Of a stretch of DNA of 64,000 bases, positions 12,740-27,200 are shown piece by piece; position 1 is the first letter of the stretch; each line of letters opens with the position of its first letter. Origin of the DNA: Parus major (taxonomy: Eukaryota; Chordata; Aves; Passeriformes; Paridae); the NCBI RefSeq assembly GCF_001522545.3, contig NC_031773.1:26857685-26921684 (forward strand). Reading direction: 5' to 3'. The notes beneath the pieces are model-generated. The model saw only the letters and a program-made list of their open reading frames with translations, was not told the origin of the DNA and searched no databases. Made by a program: the position numbers and the translations under genes.

Positions 12740-12960
12740 GAATCCTGTCTTTCACTGCATGAGATAGATTGATCTCACTTAAGAGAATTCAGTATTTTTC
12801 ATTGATTGTTGTGCGAGCCCATGATTTATTTATTCAGTGTTACTCAGCTCTGCTTTGAAGACAGAACTGATAACATCTGTATAAGCTTTGCTAAAGTGCT
12901 TATCTTTATGTGATCAGAATGCCCCACAAAGTATTAGTAGTTTATCAAACACTATCTGAG
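12740..12960 (+). other. Candidate optional non-coding exon (221 bp)
   Basis: A strong 3' splice site (pyrimidine-rich TATTTTTTTCCCACAG ending at 12739) precedes this segment. A strong 5' splice site (CTGAG followed by GTGAGA at 12961) ends it. All three plus-strand frames contain stop codons, so if it is an exon it is untranslated. Its position about 2 kb inside the putative first intron suits an alternative 5' UTR exon. It carries several ATG triplets that would act as upstream starts. Splice-like pairs of this quality also occur by chance in introns, so this is a candidate only. Confidence 0.25.
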
Positions 12961-15433
12961 GTGAGACAACACTTCTACAAATGGTGAATGAAGGCACAAA
13001 GAGGGTTAGGTGAAAAGTATTCACTCATTTTTGGTGTCCAGTTTGAAATTTCTACAATTCTTGTAAATATGTTTGCTCAAGTTAAACGTGCTACTGCTTT
13101 TTGTAATAGTCTTGCGTGCTCCGCATCTGTGAGTGTATCTGCAGAGTGGATGGGGAAAAAGAGGAATTTACAGTTAATTGCAAACTACGGAAGTTTTAGG
13201 TTAAATGGTTTGCTGCATGACGGTAAGGGGAATGAGGAAACTACAATAGAGAGAATGTTAGCCATTTTAGTCTTGGTGGCATATTACAGAGCCATTGCCC
13301 CTTATTCTTTCTTCAAATTCAGTTCTTTGGTAGATAAAACAAAAGTCCTACCTACCTTAAGTTCTGTATCAGCTTCAGTGGCAAGGTAACTTTGAATAAG
13401 AAGCACATGTTTATTCAAGTACTGTAAAAAAACAAACACCCTCAAGGGAAGTTGATTATGGTTGCACAGACAACAGTTTGTCATTATATACCTCTTGGCT
13501 GCTTGATTTAGTAAACTTAATAATGTTCTTGTGTTGTTTGTGAAGTAAAATGTGCATACATATCCCATAAATATACTTAAAACCTAGTCAAATAAATTTT
13601 AGGAATTTTAAAAAAACAACTAAACATGCCAACAAAAAACAAACCAAGAAAAATGCAAAAAAAAAATCAGTTTTCCAAGTAAATTTCCTACTGTTTTACT
13701 GTATTGGACCTACAGTGGTTACAAAGAGAATCAGAAAAGTTTAATCCTTCACAAAAAGCTCCTGAACTTTTACCGTCATGAGTGATATTATAAGAGTGCA
13801 GTCCCTCTTATGTACAGCAGTGGCGTAACTTGTAGTGCATTTGCTTGGGTAGTGGAAAAGTGGTGGAAGACTGAAGTTCTTTGTACAGTAGACTTTAGAA
13901 TGTGTTGTGGTGCATGAGGGCTCTTTTGCTAGACTTCTGCAAGCACAGTCCTTTTCACTTCATCATTTGTATGTATCCTAATGATGGCACCTTTATTGTC
14001 CTGTGCCGGGTCTCAGTCTTAGTGTTTTATGTATTCCTGGTCTTGACCATTCCAAATTTTGGTTTCGTATCTCACCCAGTCCTGTCTCCTTGCTTTTTTC
14101 CTGTCAGCTTTCCTTCCATTTACTTGCTTTTATTCCTTGGAGCCTCCTTATCCTGATTTGCTGTCAGCCCACTCTAGTCTCCTTTCCTCAGTCTCCAGTC
14201 ACTTTTTCTGTGCTTTTAGCAGACATTGCTTTCAATTTTTATTCCTCTTCAGAGATTGTAAGGTGGCTTTTGTTCTTCTCCATTCAACACAGTACTTTCT
14301 TTTTAGAAGTTGCTTGGTCTTTGTTATATTTTCAGAGATAAATGAAAGAACATAGCATTAACTTGAATCTTGTCTATGCCAATGGCTTCAAGCCATAGTC
14401 ACAAACATTTTTTGAAGAAAAATGATTGTGGTTTTCCTCCATTGTTACTTTTAAAAATTGAAATCTTAATTTTTTTGATGTGGCATTGAGTGTATGTTTT
14501 ATATGCATTGGCAGAGGGCAAGGACGGACAGGACACTTCGTGACTTTACAAACTTGTAAGTAATAGTAAACTACAGAAATACTAAGCAACCTCAATAGTC
14601 CTAATTATGGAGAGAAATCAGCAATTCTGACTGTAGCATATCCTGTATTTTTGCTTAACTCAGCTAAGTTTTGCAGGGTTCTGTGCTGCCAAATAAAATA
14701 ACAGATGATTTGGGTTTTGTTTGTATTCATACTAATTTCTTTCATTTTATCTCAAGGATTTGTTGCAACCTCTTGAGACAAATACTTAGAAAAAGATGAT
14801 GTAAGCATCTCACTGAATTGAAATCTGGATAACACTGGTGGAATTACCACTGCACCATAGTGGTTTTGTTTACATAAGGTAGTCTTTTCAATGTGGTAAA
14901 ATAGTATTTGCAATAACTTAGTAGCTCTTGTGTCTGAAATAAGGGATGTGGCTGAGCTATGGTTAGCACTACAGACAGAATAATTAATGAAACACAGTAT
15001 GTTAAAATGAAGAAATACAAATAAACATATTTGACAAGTTTTTTGCTTTTATTTATGTAATGTTTTTATAACTGACACATAGCGGACAGATTATATGTTG
15101 TTCCCATGCAAATGAGTTAGCTTGGAGCACAGAGATCAGGATACAGTCATGAAATGAGTGATCTTTTTACAGCTTTATTAGAAACATCCTATTTTACCAT
15201 AGACAATTCAATTTTCTCCAGTTCAGCAAGAGTTGAACAGAAGAATTACCATCAGTTATTCCTTGTCAAGCCAGTACTCAGAGTTGTTAGATGTGGACTT
15301 GAATTTACTGCTGCATTAGATTCTGCATGAAATTGGTTTTCTTCTCCATAAAATATGAATAATGCACTTCAGCTTACCAGCTGCTAAATTTAATTTGTTT
15401 GTAAAAATCAAAGAGCGATGTTTATGTGTTCAG
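12961..15433. other. Putative intron, no gene supported
   Basis: AT-rich sequence with short frames only. The 133-codon frame at 12988-13389 has no recognisable motif and no convincing splice context, and a shadow frame overlaps it on the other strand. A T/C-rich stretch at about 14050-14300 yields hydrophobic-looking frames that are compositional artefacts. Confidence 0.5.
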
Positions 15434-15600
15434 TCGAGCATTGGAACAGGTTGCTCAGAGAAGTTGTGCAGTTTCTCTCCTTGAGAGCTTTCAAGACTGA
15501 AAAAATAAAGCCCCTGTAACCTGACCAAATGTCTTAGCTTTCAGCAGGAGGTCAGGCTGCAAACCTCCTGATGTTTCTTACACTATGAATTATTCTATGG
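15434..15600 (+). mobile_element. CR1-type LINE 3'-end fragment (avian)
   Basis: The text around 15436-15500 (GAGCATTGGAACAGGTTG, then GAGAAGTTGTGCAGT and CTTGAGAGCTTTCAAGACTG) follows the 3' region of avian CR1 as I remember it. It continues through AGCAGGAGGTC to an ATTCTATG-type end near 15599. The fragment is diverged, with internal gaps, and retains only the non-coding 3' tail; CR1 copies are typically 5'-truncated. It lies in the same orientation as the presumed host gene. The subfamily cannot be given without a library search. Confidence 0.75.
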
Positions 15601-18600
15601 CATTCCTTTTTCTGACTTCTCTTACATCTTGAAATATCCTGTGAGGTTATTCTGTAATTCTCGGGGGGCAGGGGGAGAAAGTCAATATACAGTCTGAACA
15701 GTACTTTCTGAAAGGATGGATAGCTGTGCCAACAGACAAAATATTCAATGTGTGAATGAAATAATGTTACAGATGGAAGTCCCTTTATAGTTTTTATTGG
15801 TAATTGTATTTACATGCACTACTAGATTTGCTGTGGATTAGTTAGGCTTGATGTTTTATTACAGGTCTGTTTTCAGGGTGGGATTCAGAAGCTTCCCAAT
15901 TAACACTTATGTTGTAACAAGTTGTAGTTCTTCATCTTTAAGTTCATAGGAAAAAAGGATCAGGTCTATTGATACAGCTGTTCTTTATGAAAATTATATT
16001 TTTCATACAAAATCGCAAAATCTGAATGTAAATATTTAAGACAAACACTGATGCTGCTAAGTGGAACAGGCTGTTCATGATGTCTCAATGTTGTTCCTAG
16101 TTATGGTGCTAATCTTTCTGGGAATGATTGGGATTTACTGAATGGGGAGATGACTAGATGTCTTAAGCACAGGGACAACAGAAGAGTGACTGGTTCTAAT
16201 ATATCAGCTTCAGTGAAATGGGAAATTCTGTATTTTCCACCATCAAGAGAGAAATCCATGTACTTTTTAATTTTTTTGTACTGCAAAACCAGTGATTTTT
16301 GTTTCTTTTAGTGCCTACTTTTAATTCAATGAATATGTGATGTAGTGATGAACATGTAACTTTTTGAAAGCTGGCTTGATTTTATGAATACCATAAACTA
16401 ACCTTTCACATATAGTTTTGTTTTTCTCTATGTCTTTTCTTGAGGCTTTTCATGTTTAAGATTGATCAGAGCTTAGGAGAAATAAACCATTTTTTTTTTC
16501 TGTATGAAAAGAGATGCTGACATATACCTCAAATATTTGTTGATGAAGACTTCCTTCTAGTTACATGTATGTCCAACTAGAATGCCTTCTTTGAAACTTG
16601 GAATAAAGCTGACTTTGTTTTGATAAAGGCAATCAGTTGTCCTGACAGCTATTCACTGATAAGACCTTAAATAAAGTTAAAAATAGATTAAATGTATCTA
16701 TGTTGTAGAGCAAGGCTGTATTTTCCTTTTCCAAATATTATAAGCAAACTTGTAAAAGTGCCTAGAAGCATAATGTACCTGTTGATAAGGCTTGCTTTTT
16801 CTAGACATGTGAACTCCCTGCTGTTACTAGTAGTACTACTTAAGAGAAAGCATTGCATTTTTTTCACTATGATCATTTTTGAGCAAAGCAAAAAGAAAAT
16901 AATTAAGATAAATGAGAAAGAGCTGCTAGAAATAACACTTTTTTTGTTTTCTGAATGTCTTCTGAAGAATAAGGTCATCTCTCTTTTGTACTATTGCCAG
17001 AAGCCCAGCTCCCCTTTCATCAGCAGTCTACAGTTTACTTCTTTTATAAAAATGAACTTTGGAATATTGAACAGTGTCCACTTCAGATTTTCATTATAAA
17101 GGAGCTCCCAGGGAGACCAGATGCTGTTGAAATAGATCTTGGGAAGCCAGTCATTCTGAAATGCCCCTTTTTTCCCCCATCTTGTTGTCACTTCCTGAGC
17201 TCTCTTTGCTCTGTATTTTTATTATACCTTTTCCTTCTGACTTTTCCTGACACTGAAATTTTTCAAATTTTTTTAAAATGTTTTGAAGAAATATCCAGTT
17301 GTGCCCCTTAGACTAGGTATAGCCGTGCCCTGAAAAATGCATAAGCAGGCCACCACAATGGCAGAATTAGTCTACAACTTGACTGTAAAAGGTTGTTTTT
17401 GAAATAAAGGTGAAAGTTCAGCACTTACTGCACTTTAAAAATTATGTATGGTTTTGGTTTTGATTGCTTTAATTTCTTTCTTGACATAAGTACTCTGCAA
17501 GTATTGTAAAACAAGCAAATAAAACCCAAACAAAATCATTGAAGGGTAATTATTGGAACGGTGCCAATGCTGACTGCCATTCTAAACATCTGGGGTGATA
17601 CTTTGTTGTTTAAACATTTTCTGTTTCAGTTTTGCGTTAAGTCCTTCTTAGGTGGATTCTTTGGATACTTTGGTTGTGGGTTCTTTATTACTTGGGGTTT
17701 GTTTTAGTCAGTGTAGGAGTGAAGGTTTATTGTCAGAGTTTAAGGCAATGCTGAATAGAATCTTAATTCCTTTACCTCTTAATAATAGTTCATTGCCTCT
17801 TTCATTTCTTGGCGTTGTTCTGCCCTGTTCAAAATTATAATTTTGTAAATGTTATTAATGCATTAACAGAAAAATGCATGTATGTGGCAGTTCCTATCAC
17901 AACCAATTTACCTGACATGTCTTGTCTTTTTATAAAGAGATTATATGTGTAAGCATATAGGAGTTTAGTTGAAGAATTAATTTCCTTTTAACTAGCTGGT
18001 ATTTATAAAATAAGAGTCTGGAAAGCACTGAAAAAACTTAATTAAAAATATTTTTTAAAAAATTTTAATTGATAAAAATACTTAGCTCTTATTTGACACA
18101 TTGACCTCATCCAGTCACTATTACATTAACTTATATTCATATATTCAAACTTTATCTGTATACTTCCCCCCATGCACTTATATTTGTTTGAAGATACTGA
18201 AGAAGAAATTTACCTCTACTAAATACTACCAAAAAAAAAAGTGAAGCAAAGTAGATAATCTCAAGTAGGATGATTTTGAAGAATTGAATTTAGAAATTAC
18301 TATATTCATTATTAAAATGTCAGTGTAAAAACTACTTTGAATTAATAGCATTTTATTACTGAAATGAACAAGTACATTTACTTGGTAGAAGATGCTTTTT
18401 ATTCTTTTGGGGTTCTTCTGTCAATATGTGCAAAAATGAGTCATTACTTAAGGAATTTCTTGGACTGAAGGATTTTTCCCTGTTTCTTCTTGTAAATTTC
18501 ACATTGACTATGAAACAGGAGTAAGAATACTACAAATTGTCCCTCTGGGATAGTAGAGTGGATAATTGTTTTAAAATAGTATATAGCTTTTTGTTTTTAA

Positions 18601-21189
18601 AGTGATTGTGATCTATGTTTTATTAGCTAAGAATAGTTGAAATAACTAGAGGGGTTTGAGTGAAAAAGATATAATTGCATTTTTATTACCAGCAATTTTT
18701 TGGTTCATTTATTATTTGGCTGGGTGATCCCAAAATGTGGGTTTTGGGCATAAAGGAAAGTGGTATATGTGAGAAGAAAGGGTTAATTTTCACTTAACTG
18801 TATAAGTGAAACACAGAAAAAAGGCAAATTTGATTAAACCAAGGATTTTGTTGTGAAAATGAGAGTTTACTTATCTGGTGCTCAGAATGGCAGAGATTGC
18901 TACAGAAACCTAAAGGCATAAAGAAAGTTTTGTAGTTAAAACAGCCTCAGGTTTGTAATAAAGCACAGCTGTTGGCACTTCCGCTCACATTCTTTTATAG
19001 TAATACATTCTGTGGGTTCTCTACAGACCAGCTGACCCAGTCTTAAATGTGGCTGAACCATAAAACCTGTTTTGTCTCATTTCTATGAGATCTTATTTGA
19101 ACCATTCAAAAGATAAAAAGGCTTTATTTTTTCTTTTCTTCGGAAGAGTTAACTCCAGTCAAATGTGATGTTTGTATCTGAAGTTACGACATCTTCATAC
19201 AATCCAGACTTTGCCTATGCATATACTGAAAGGAATCACAGAGTAGCTGCATAGGATTTATTTATATTTTTTAGACTAGGACAACTCTGAAAGAAATATA
19301 CTTCAGTGCATTACCATATACTTACGTATTACCTCAGTTTTATTTGCATTCATGTAGCAGGCTTTTGTGACCTACTAAATATTTTTAGCTGATCTTATCC
19401 TTGGCAATGTTGCTAACATAGTATTTAAACTGACAGTGATTGGATAAAGCCTGCAAATAGTCACCAAGGTTTCCTCTGTGTGTGTTATGTGGTTTTTTGT
19501 TTTTAAAAGGCATCAACAAACCAAACCCCTGAAGTGAACATCAAGCACTCTGGTATGGTACAAGTGCCAAGAGAAGAAAAGAGAGTACGGAAGGAATATA
19601 TGTGGTTTTTCGGCTACTGTCAAAAAGTGCTAGTATACCATTAAACCAATGAAAACAGGTCAGAATTTATGGTTGTGTGATTATTTAATACTACCAAAGC
19701 ACCTACATATTTTATAGAACAGAACTAACCTGCTTTCAGATATTCTTTCCAGACCAGCTTGAAGGAAAACTGGATTAGGACAGTGAAGGATATAAAGAAC
19801 CTTGCAATGCAATTTCTATTCCAGCAGTTTAGTACCTTCTCTAGACATCCGCTTAAGGTTAGCATGCTTCTGGGTAGTACAGTTTTGATACTTGTTTGTG
19901 ACTGTCTAAACTGAAGCACTCCAAACATTTAGGATATTCTTGGCCTATTTTTCAAGGACTGTCATGTTTAATGAGGTATTAAACCTTTCTTTATAAGTAC
20001 CAAGTGCCTTTCTAAAAGGATAAAACATTTATTGTGTGGGTACTGGCTAGATACTGCGCTATTTAATGGGGTGTGCAAGCAGCCAAAGGGCAGTTATTTG
20101 GCATTTGTCTTGGATCCATTGTAATCTAAGATAATAAAATAATTTAAAAGGAAATATGGTGATATGTGTAGCTACTAAGTTAAATTTTTGAAATTTTGGT
20201 GTACGAACAGGGAAATTGCAGTTCAGCTTCATAAAACATAGGTAATCATTCCAAAGAGTCCAGGGGCTAATTCTTGCCTGTTCTGGGAGAATCAGTTGTT
20301 AAATACATATTCTCAGTATTTTTTTGCTTGTCAGTTGATCTTCCTCATCTGAAAGTTTTGTCAGAACACAAAGTTCAGAGTTAAAAATAGGTAAATTTAC
20401 ATGAGAAGACTTTTTGTTAGTAGTAAACATTAGTCCTTTAACCTTTATCATCCAGATGCAAGTTTGGTATTGGACTGAGCTCTCTCTGGCTGATGGTGTT
20501 TATCGTAGTATAGAATATCAATATTTAGGTATTGTGAGTAACTTCACAAAACACAGACACTTGTGCTTCCACTAAACAATCCTTCAGGATGTTGCTAAGC
20601 ACTTACGTAAAAAGTGTATTTATTTTTGTGGGTTCATGTCTCTTAATCTACAGGGTAATCTTATTGATTCTGGCTTCATTATTCCCATTCTATGGGATCT
20701 TTACCTGGGAATTTGTTTAGTACATATGAAAAAATTCCAATGTGTTTATTTGGGTAACATTTTAAAACTTAATCTTCCTGAAAAAGAGCAAAATTTTCTG
20801 TTGCTGGATATACCAATTTGATGCATTGTTTGTCCTCGTACTTGTCTCCAAATTCGAGGCTCATTAAAACTTGAAAACCAGGCTTTCATCCTGGATTGTT
20901 CTTTCATCTTCCCTGGAAGTTCTCTTGATGGCCCGAGAACTTTGGTAGATGCAATCTCACATCTCAGGATAGGGAGTGATGAGAAGCTGGGTCAGACGAG
21001 GCAGTAGCTAACAAAGGCAAACACACATTTCTTAATTTACCTAGCTTGTTCTGTTCTTCAGTCTGGAGTTGTTTGCATAAGTTTAAATTCACATCAACAA
21101 TTTAAAACTAGTCTGATTTTGCCCTACTCTGGATTAGGATTGCTCATAAATTTGCTGACACTGTTTTCTCAGTGCAGTGGGATATAAAA

Positions 21190-21207
21190 GCAACAAATAT
21201 TTGTTGC
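21190..21207. repeat. 18 bp perfect palindrome
   Basis: GCAACAAATATTTGTTGC equals its own reverse complement. It contains mirrored AACAAA/TTTGTT cores resembling SOX or FOX half-sites. In AT-rich DNA of this length such a palindrome is not strongly surprising. Confidence 0.7.
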
Positions 21208-24200
21208 AGATGTTTAAAAATACTCTCTTACCATTTTGCAAACATTTGCAAATAGTGTTTTGGTTAGATTTTTAAAAATTCTTTAATTTTGTTAATTCTG
21301 ACTGCAGAAGTGTATGAAAACATTGCTCTTCTCTCTGTTGGTCTAGTGACAGTTGGCAAGTGCTGGCTCCCAGTGAGAGCTGTAAGTTGCACAGCTTGGA
21401 AATTGGCATTGAAATTGAGTAAGGAAATTGCCTCCTTCTCTTAGGCTACAATACAGGCTTTCTAAGACAAGTTCTTTCTCTTCTCCTTTTCCAGAGAAAA
21501 TCAACCATTATTAAATTTTCTTGAAGATAAAGGGCATGCATGTGGGCAGCATGAGAAGTACTTGCTCTCTGAATGACTTGTGTCACTAAGAGCCAGCAGC
21601 TCAGTCTCCCCTCTATCTCTGAAAACCAGTCTAAGAATGTTTGGAAATTGAAGAGCGTGCTGATTGAGAAAAACTTCAGGGATACCTGTGTGAAATGAAA
21701 TGAGTGGCAAAAGATATTGCTGTAGAAGGAAGAAAAAAGTTGTCAGTCTGCAGTTATACAAAAAATGTCTTCTTTCCCTCTTCTTAAAAATCAGATTTCT
21801 ATACTGTGCATCTGAAAATATGATTCTTTACTACTTCATTTTTAGTTTCTTTCATTTTTTTTGGTTAGTTGGGATTTTTTTCTTTGTGTGTTGTTTTATT
21901 TGTTTGTAATGGAGCAACAGTGAAATTAATAGTGAGGTTTTTTTTGGGATATTACTGTTGAGAGAACCTTAAGAGTGTATTTTGCTTTGAACAGTTAGTT
22001 ATTGGAGATTGTGGCAGTGTATATGGATAAAAATCACAGTGCACTTATTGCCAGAGTCAAAGAATTCAGAGAAATCTCTCATACTGCAAGTGGAGTCTCT
22101 TCATGCATCAGATAGTAGATCTGACCTGATCATGTCTTGGAGTTGGTAGTACCTTTTCTTCTTAATGTAAGTGTGAAAAACCCATTTGTTTGAGTACATT
22201 TCCAGAGACAAGTTGTATAAAGAACAAAATTACATGTTGACAAAATACTTTTTTCTGGAGGTGTCATAATGCATGTCAGGGTATGCAGGAGATTAAGTCA
22301 TGATCTCATTTGGAGCATCCAAACATGCTTGTAAATTCTTTTTTCTCTGATAAGGGAGTGAGTCAGAGAGAGATAGATTCCAGTGAAAATGTATTAGAAC
22401 AACTTTTATCAATGGAGCTTTTCCTATGGCTATTATTAAAAGCAGATACTTACATTGTACATTTGCTTGGAACTGGATTTTTATGACAACACAACACTTT
22501 TACAACTGATACTTCATTGAAAAACTTCAATGGGGTATCATTGACCTGTGAAACACTTTTTTCAAGTTTCTTTATCTTACTATTATATTTAGAATTGAGC
22601 TGTAATCAGTTTGAATTTTGAATTTCCTGTTTGTATTCTAATTTACTTCTGTAGAGGTTCTATTATTTGTTCCACTGCGACCAAGTTCAATTCCATTTTT
22701 CAATTGTTACAAAAACACTAACAAACAACATCACATCACGTCAAATGCATTTCATAACAATTTTATTTAACCTTTTAATGCAATTCCAAAACAAATATAT
22801 TTATTATAACCAAGTGAACTATTTCTGCAGAAGCAGTCATTTTGAGATTGTTCTTTCCCTTTCTTAATCACCAATATTAATTATTTTTCTCTTTTCCAAA
22901 CTTTTATATTTTTAATTTCTGCCATTGAAGCTTTTGCTACTGTGAGACTTCCAGTTGATGCTAAAAGTGGAAAGAAGCTCAGTCTAGTGGTTTACCATTA
23001 TTTAATTTACATTGCACCCTCTGAAATTTTGTACTTCCTAGAAAGATACAGAAGAAGGTTTTATGGATTTTCGCTGATATTGGCTGGTTATTAGGTCTGC
23101 CATTAATCACACTTGTGCAAGTATGCATTGGGAATAATTTAGCTGATATCAAGGGCGTGGCACTGGCATAAAACTATTTTTTATGAGCTTTGTCTGCAGA
23201 CAACTTTGGAGATGAGAAGTAATTTACACAACATCTTATTTTATCCACAAAAGTATAGATTAATTCAGCTTTTTAGCTGCTATTAATTGGACAGCTTTAA
23301 AAGTACTATTTATTCAAGATGGAAAGATCTGACCTGTAAATGTTAAGAGCACTACAATTACTATTCTGTCTATGCTATTCAATATTGCTCTATCAACTAA
23401 TTTTACTACATAAAATTATTCCCATATATTGCATTTCTATATGCTTCAACAATATCCAAACCCTCTCCTAAGACGATTCCCCTATAATCCACTGTCTTAG
23501 CACTGTTGACATGATACAGAACATGTAGTGGTCATCATCATTATGATCACCGTCAGATGGTCTCTGAGTTTTTTCCTGTAGTACTCACTTTCCATAGATA
23601 GATATGCAGACCAATGATGAAATTGTTTATCACTGTGAAAAAGCCATTTCACTAGTTCTGTTTCATATGTTGATTTGGCTGCAAATGGAATTACTATATT
23701 TGAGGAAGAATTTTGAAAATACTGCTTATGGTTAATACATTTCATTACTGATGGGTCATAAAAGCTGAGAATGCAGATAAGTATAGGTTCTGCTTTCCGC
23801 CTCTGAAAAAATTTCAATTTCTTGTGAGTGTTGGGAGGAGATAAAAAACTAGTTCAATTTACCATTGTATAAGAGAAGTATATTATGTCTCTGCTTTTTG
23901 GTGTTCCTGGGTACTTAGTATTTAAGATATCCTTAGATATAGACTGAGAAATAGTATGATGTTTTAATTTAATTTCTAGATTTTTAATTACCTGAACCAT
24001 TTGCATCTGTTATGTTCCTTTAAGCATATTGTCTGCAGTGTTCAGTTGATGGTTTCACTATATGGGGTTGTCAATTTAATGTGATGAGTAGCTCAGTAAT
24101 TCTGGAGTCATTCCATACTTTGTAACTCTATGGTGAAGTGGGAATTCCATTAATTCTTAAAAACTAGTTCAACCTCTTTCAGAATTACTAAACTTTATTT

Positions 24201-27200
24201 TTAAATATTAATTTCTCTGAATCTAGAAATTTTTAAAGAAGCTGCAAGTAAAATAGAGAATTAGATTTAAATAAAATAAAAGATGTATTCTCTCAGGGAC
24301 ATAATATTTGTGTCTTACTTTGTTTTTTTAATTTTTGTTCTGAGTAATTGTGTTAATGTAACTAAACAATTTGAATTTGTCACCACTGTTAATATGGACA
24401 TGTTATGAATAAGTGTGTGAATACTTTGGGAAGAACACACTGATCCCACAACTACTGTCTGAACAGTGCAAATCTCAATGGTCCTTTAATAATAAGTTCC
24501 CTTAAACTGTATGTCAGTGTCATTTATCTCCTTTCAGCTGCCCCTGTAGCTTGGTTTAGCTCACAGACATGAAGAGTCTCACCACATAATCCCCTAAAGA
24601 CAGTGCTTGTATTTGTTATCTTTCTAGGCACAGTGTTTTATCTCCTGTGAACCCATTTGATACGGGTTTCTGGTCCTTGCACAATTGATATACCAAGTAA
24701 TGCCCTTGTAGATATTTGCATGGAGGATTGTGAGCATGCTGCTTTTGTTGATGTCCTGTATTTTAGACCATTTTTTCCCCTTTTTTCCCCAGTACTTAAA
24801 GCTATCTAAAGATTTAGGCACAGAAAAAAATACAACAAAGTTTGATTAATTATCATAGATGCAAAGGAGGAGGAAATATACTGAATTTCATTGCCTGATG
24901 ACATGAAGATCTATTTCAGTTTAAGTTAATAAGTAATGCTGCAGGGGTTTGTTTTGTTTTGGGGTGGGGTTTTTTGCATAATGGGAATTTTAGAATGCTT
25001 ATTATGTTCAATTTGGAGCAAGTTTTATGTTTTGTTTGGGGATTTTGGTATCTGTTCAGACAAAAATATTCTCTGTCACTGTATTCAGACAGATGGTTGT
25101 CCTGTACAGTATATTCAAAGATGTTCTTTTCTCAGGGACTACATTTCAGCTTTGACTGTTGAGAGTTTGGGATTACATTCATTTTCCCTCTCGGATTCAG
25201 ATGCTGATGTAGCCCCTGGAGACTAGTCTTCTGGTTATCACCAGAGGCAGTAAATGAAATCTCTAAAATGGAAGAAGTAGGTCATGGTTTATGTTCTGGT
25301 TTTAGGTTTATCACTAAGTGGAGTAATAGAAAAGTCAATGCATACTGAAACCTCAGGGCATCATTTGCTGATACTGATACTGTCATGAGGAGGAGTTTGT
25401 CAGGTCACTGATTAAGTATTTGCATGATTTGGTTTCATGAGAAAAGAGATGATGATGATGTTTCAACTTGAATATCTAGTCAAATATAAGTGAGGGTTGC
25501 CTTTGACTTTTTCTTCCACTATGTGGATGTGAAATTGATTTCAGTTTATTTGCATATGAAGAATTTGCTTTTTAATAGAGATCACCTTTTTAATGACTTG
25601 GTAAATTCTAGGAAAAATACATGAGAAATCACTTAAGAAAACTGTCACCTTGTACAACTTACTACAGCTTAACAGACCTCATTTAGAGATCTCTTACAAA
25701 ACAGAAAAACCATCCCCAGACTGCTGAAATGATCCCCTGGTAGAGATTTGTTGTTTATTTGTTGATACAAATAAACGTGAGTGAGCCATCTGAACAACCA
25801 GCAGTCTAGAAGTCCTGAGGCACAAAATATGTCCCATTGAATCAAAATGGATGCATTGTAGAGTTATTAAAATATTTTGCTTAAATTTTACATTCATTTT
25901 GAGTATTTGTGTGGAAGATATGGAAATGTATTCAACTTTTTTTTTTTTTTTAATAAATGGGAAGGTAATAGATTTCTTGTTTCCGCTCCCTAGAAATATA
26001 TTTCTGTCTTTAGTTCCTGAGAACTGAGAAACTAAATTCTGTTTACAGACTGTGTTTGTGAGTTCCTGTAGAACTTAGCAAGAAGTACCATAAAATGTCT
26101 AGAAAAACATTAAAAAACTAGTTGACTAAAAAAATATATTTTATAGTGAGTTCCCATCTTTGTGGTAGCAATAGTGTAATGTTTCTCTTTAATTTAGGAA
26201 GACAAAACCAGCTAATTTTCTGTCTAAGCATCTGAAGTGATCTTAAAAATAAAAGGCAATAATGGAAGCTTGTTTGGAAAAAAAAAACCCAAAGTGTTTG
26301 GTTCTTGTGGGAGACTGTTGTGTGCAGATTTTTTGTTGGTGTTTTGGAGATTTGTCTGGTTTTGTTTCATTGAGTTTTTTGTGGTTTTTTTGTTGTGATG
26401 TTCGTTTGTTTTTAAAAAGACTTCTGCACACTTCTTTTCCTGTATTCCAGCATAGATAGCAAGACAAACTACACAGATAACTTCTGTGTTCTGAACCATA
26501 AGACAGTGGGGAAGCAATGTTTTGTATTCTTGTAGTTGGTTTTCTTTGTTTACATCTTTTGCATATGTGTGTCTGAGTTACCACTTTATGCTTGTTATAA
26601 AAGTATTATTTTGTCATACTTTTAAGCTAGAAGTTATTTCAGTTAATAGAATTCACATATTGCAGTATTAGTGTACTGGTGACAGTAGACAAATGGACAG
26701 AAATTTGGTATTTTTATCACACATAAATGGCAAGAGTGCAAAATACACATGCTTCCTAATAAAACTCTGAGCATGTCAGTATGATAGCATGCTTTGCTTT
26801 GAGCTGACCTGCTGTTTTAAATAGTTGGGGGAAATGATACCTTTAATAGCATTTTCTTTTTTTAAAAATAAATAATAAGATTATGGGGTAAAATCTGATG
26901 TCACTGATTTTTTATTTCCTCTTCAGTCTGAGAATATTTATGATTTGTAGTTATATGATTTCTGTTTCATAATGTAAGCTGTTGATCTGCCTCAAAAAAT
27001 GGAAGAGTGCAGACTCTGCAGTGGTTTGTTAAATACTGTTCTGCCACAGACAACTATCCCAATTAGCTTTAATATATGGCCTTTCTTGTAGAGCATTTGA
27101 TTAATCAGTTTTACCATGTTTTCTTCAGGAAACTTTTCACCTGAGATTCAGCCTGTCTTTTTAGATCTGCTGTAAGGCATCAGTAAATAGCTCTTGCCCC

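Noticed and set aside
12988..13389. 133-codon plus-strand frame
   Set aside because: No recognisable domain or splice context. A single frame of this length is expected by chance in 64 kb.
16994..17311. Frame with an immunoglobulin-like string (LGKPVILKCP)
   Set aside because: The resemblance to an Ig-domain B strand covers about ten residues only. There is no partner cysteine/tryptophan pattern, no convincing splice sites, and the downstream frame is low-complexity.
21495..21700. Very good polypyrimidine acceptor (TTCTCTTCTCCTTTTCCAG) at 21494
   Set aside because: No credible donor or poly(A) signal follows within a usual exon length, and all frames close within about 30 codons.
27129..27171. 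Possible 43 bp exon between TTTTCTTCAG and GCT|GTAAGG
   Set aside because: One frame is open, but at this length that carries little weight; the donor lacks AG at the exon end and nothing else supports it.
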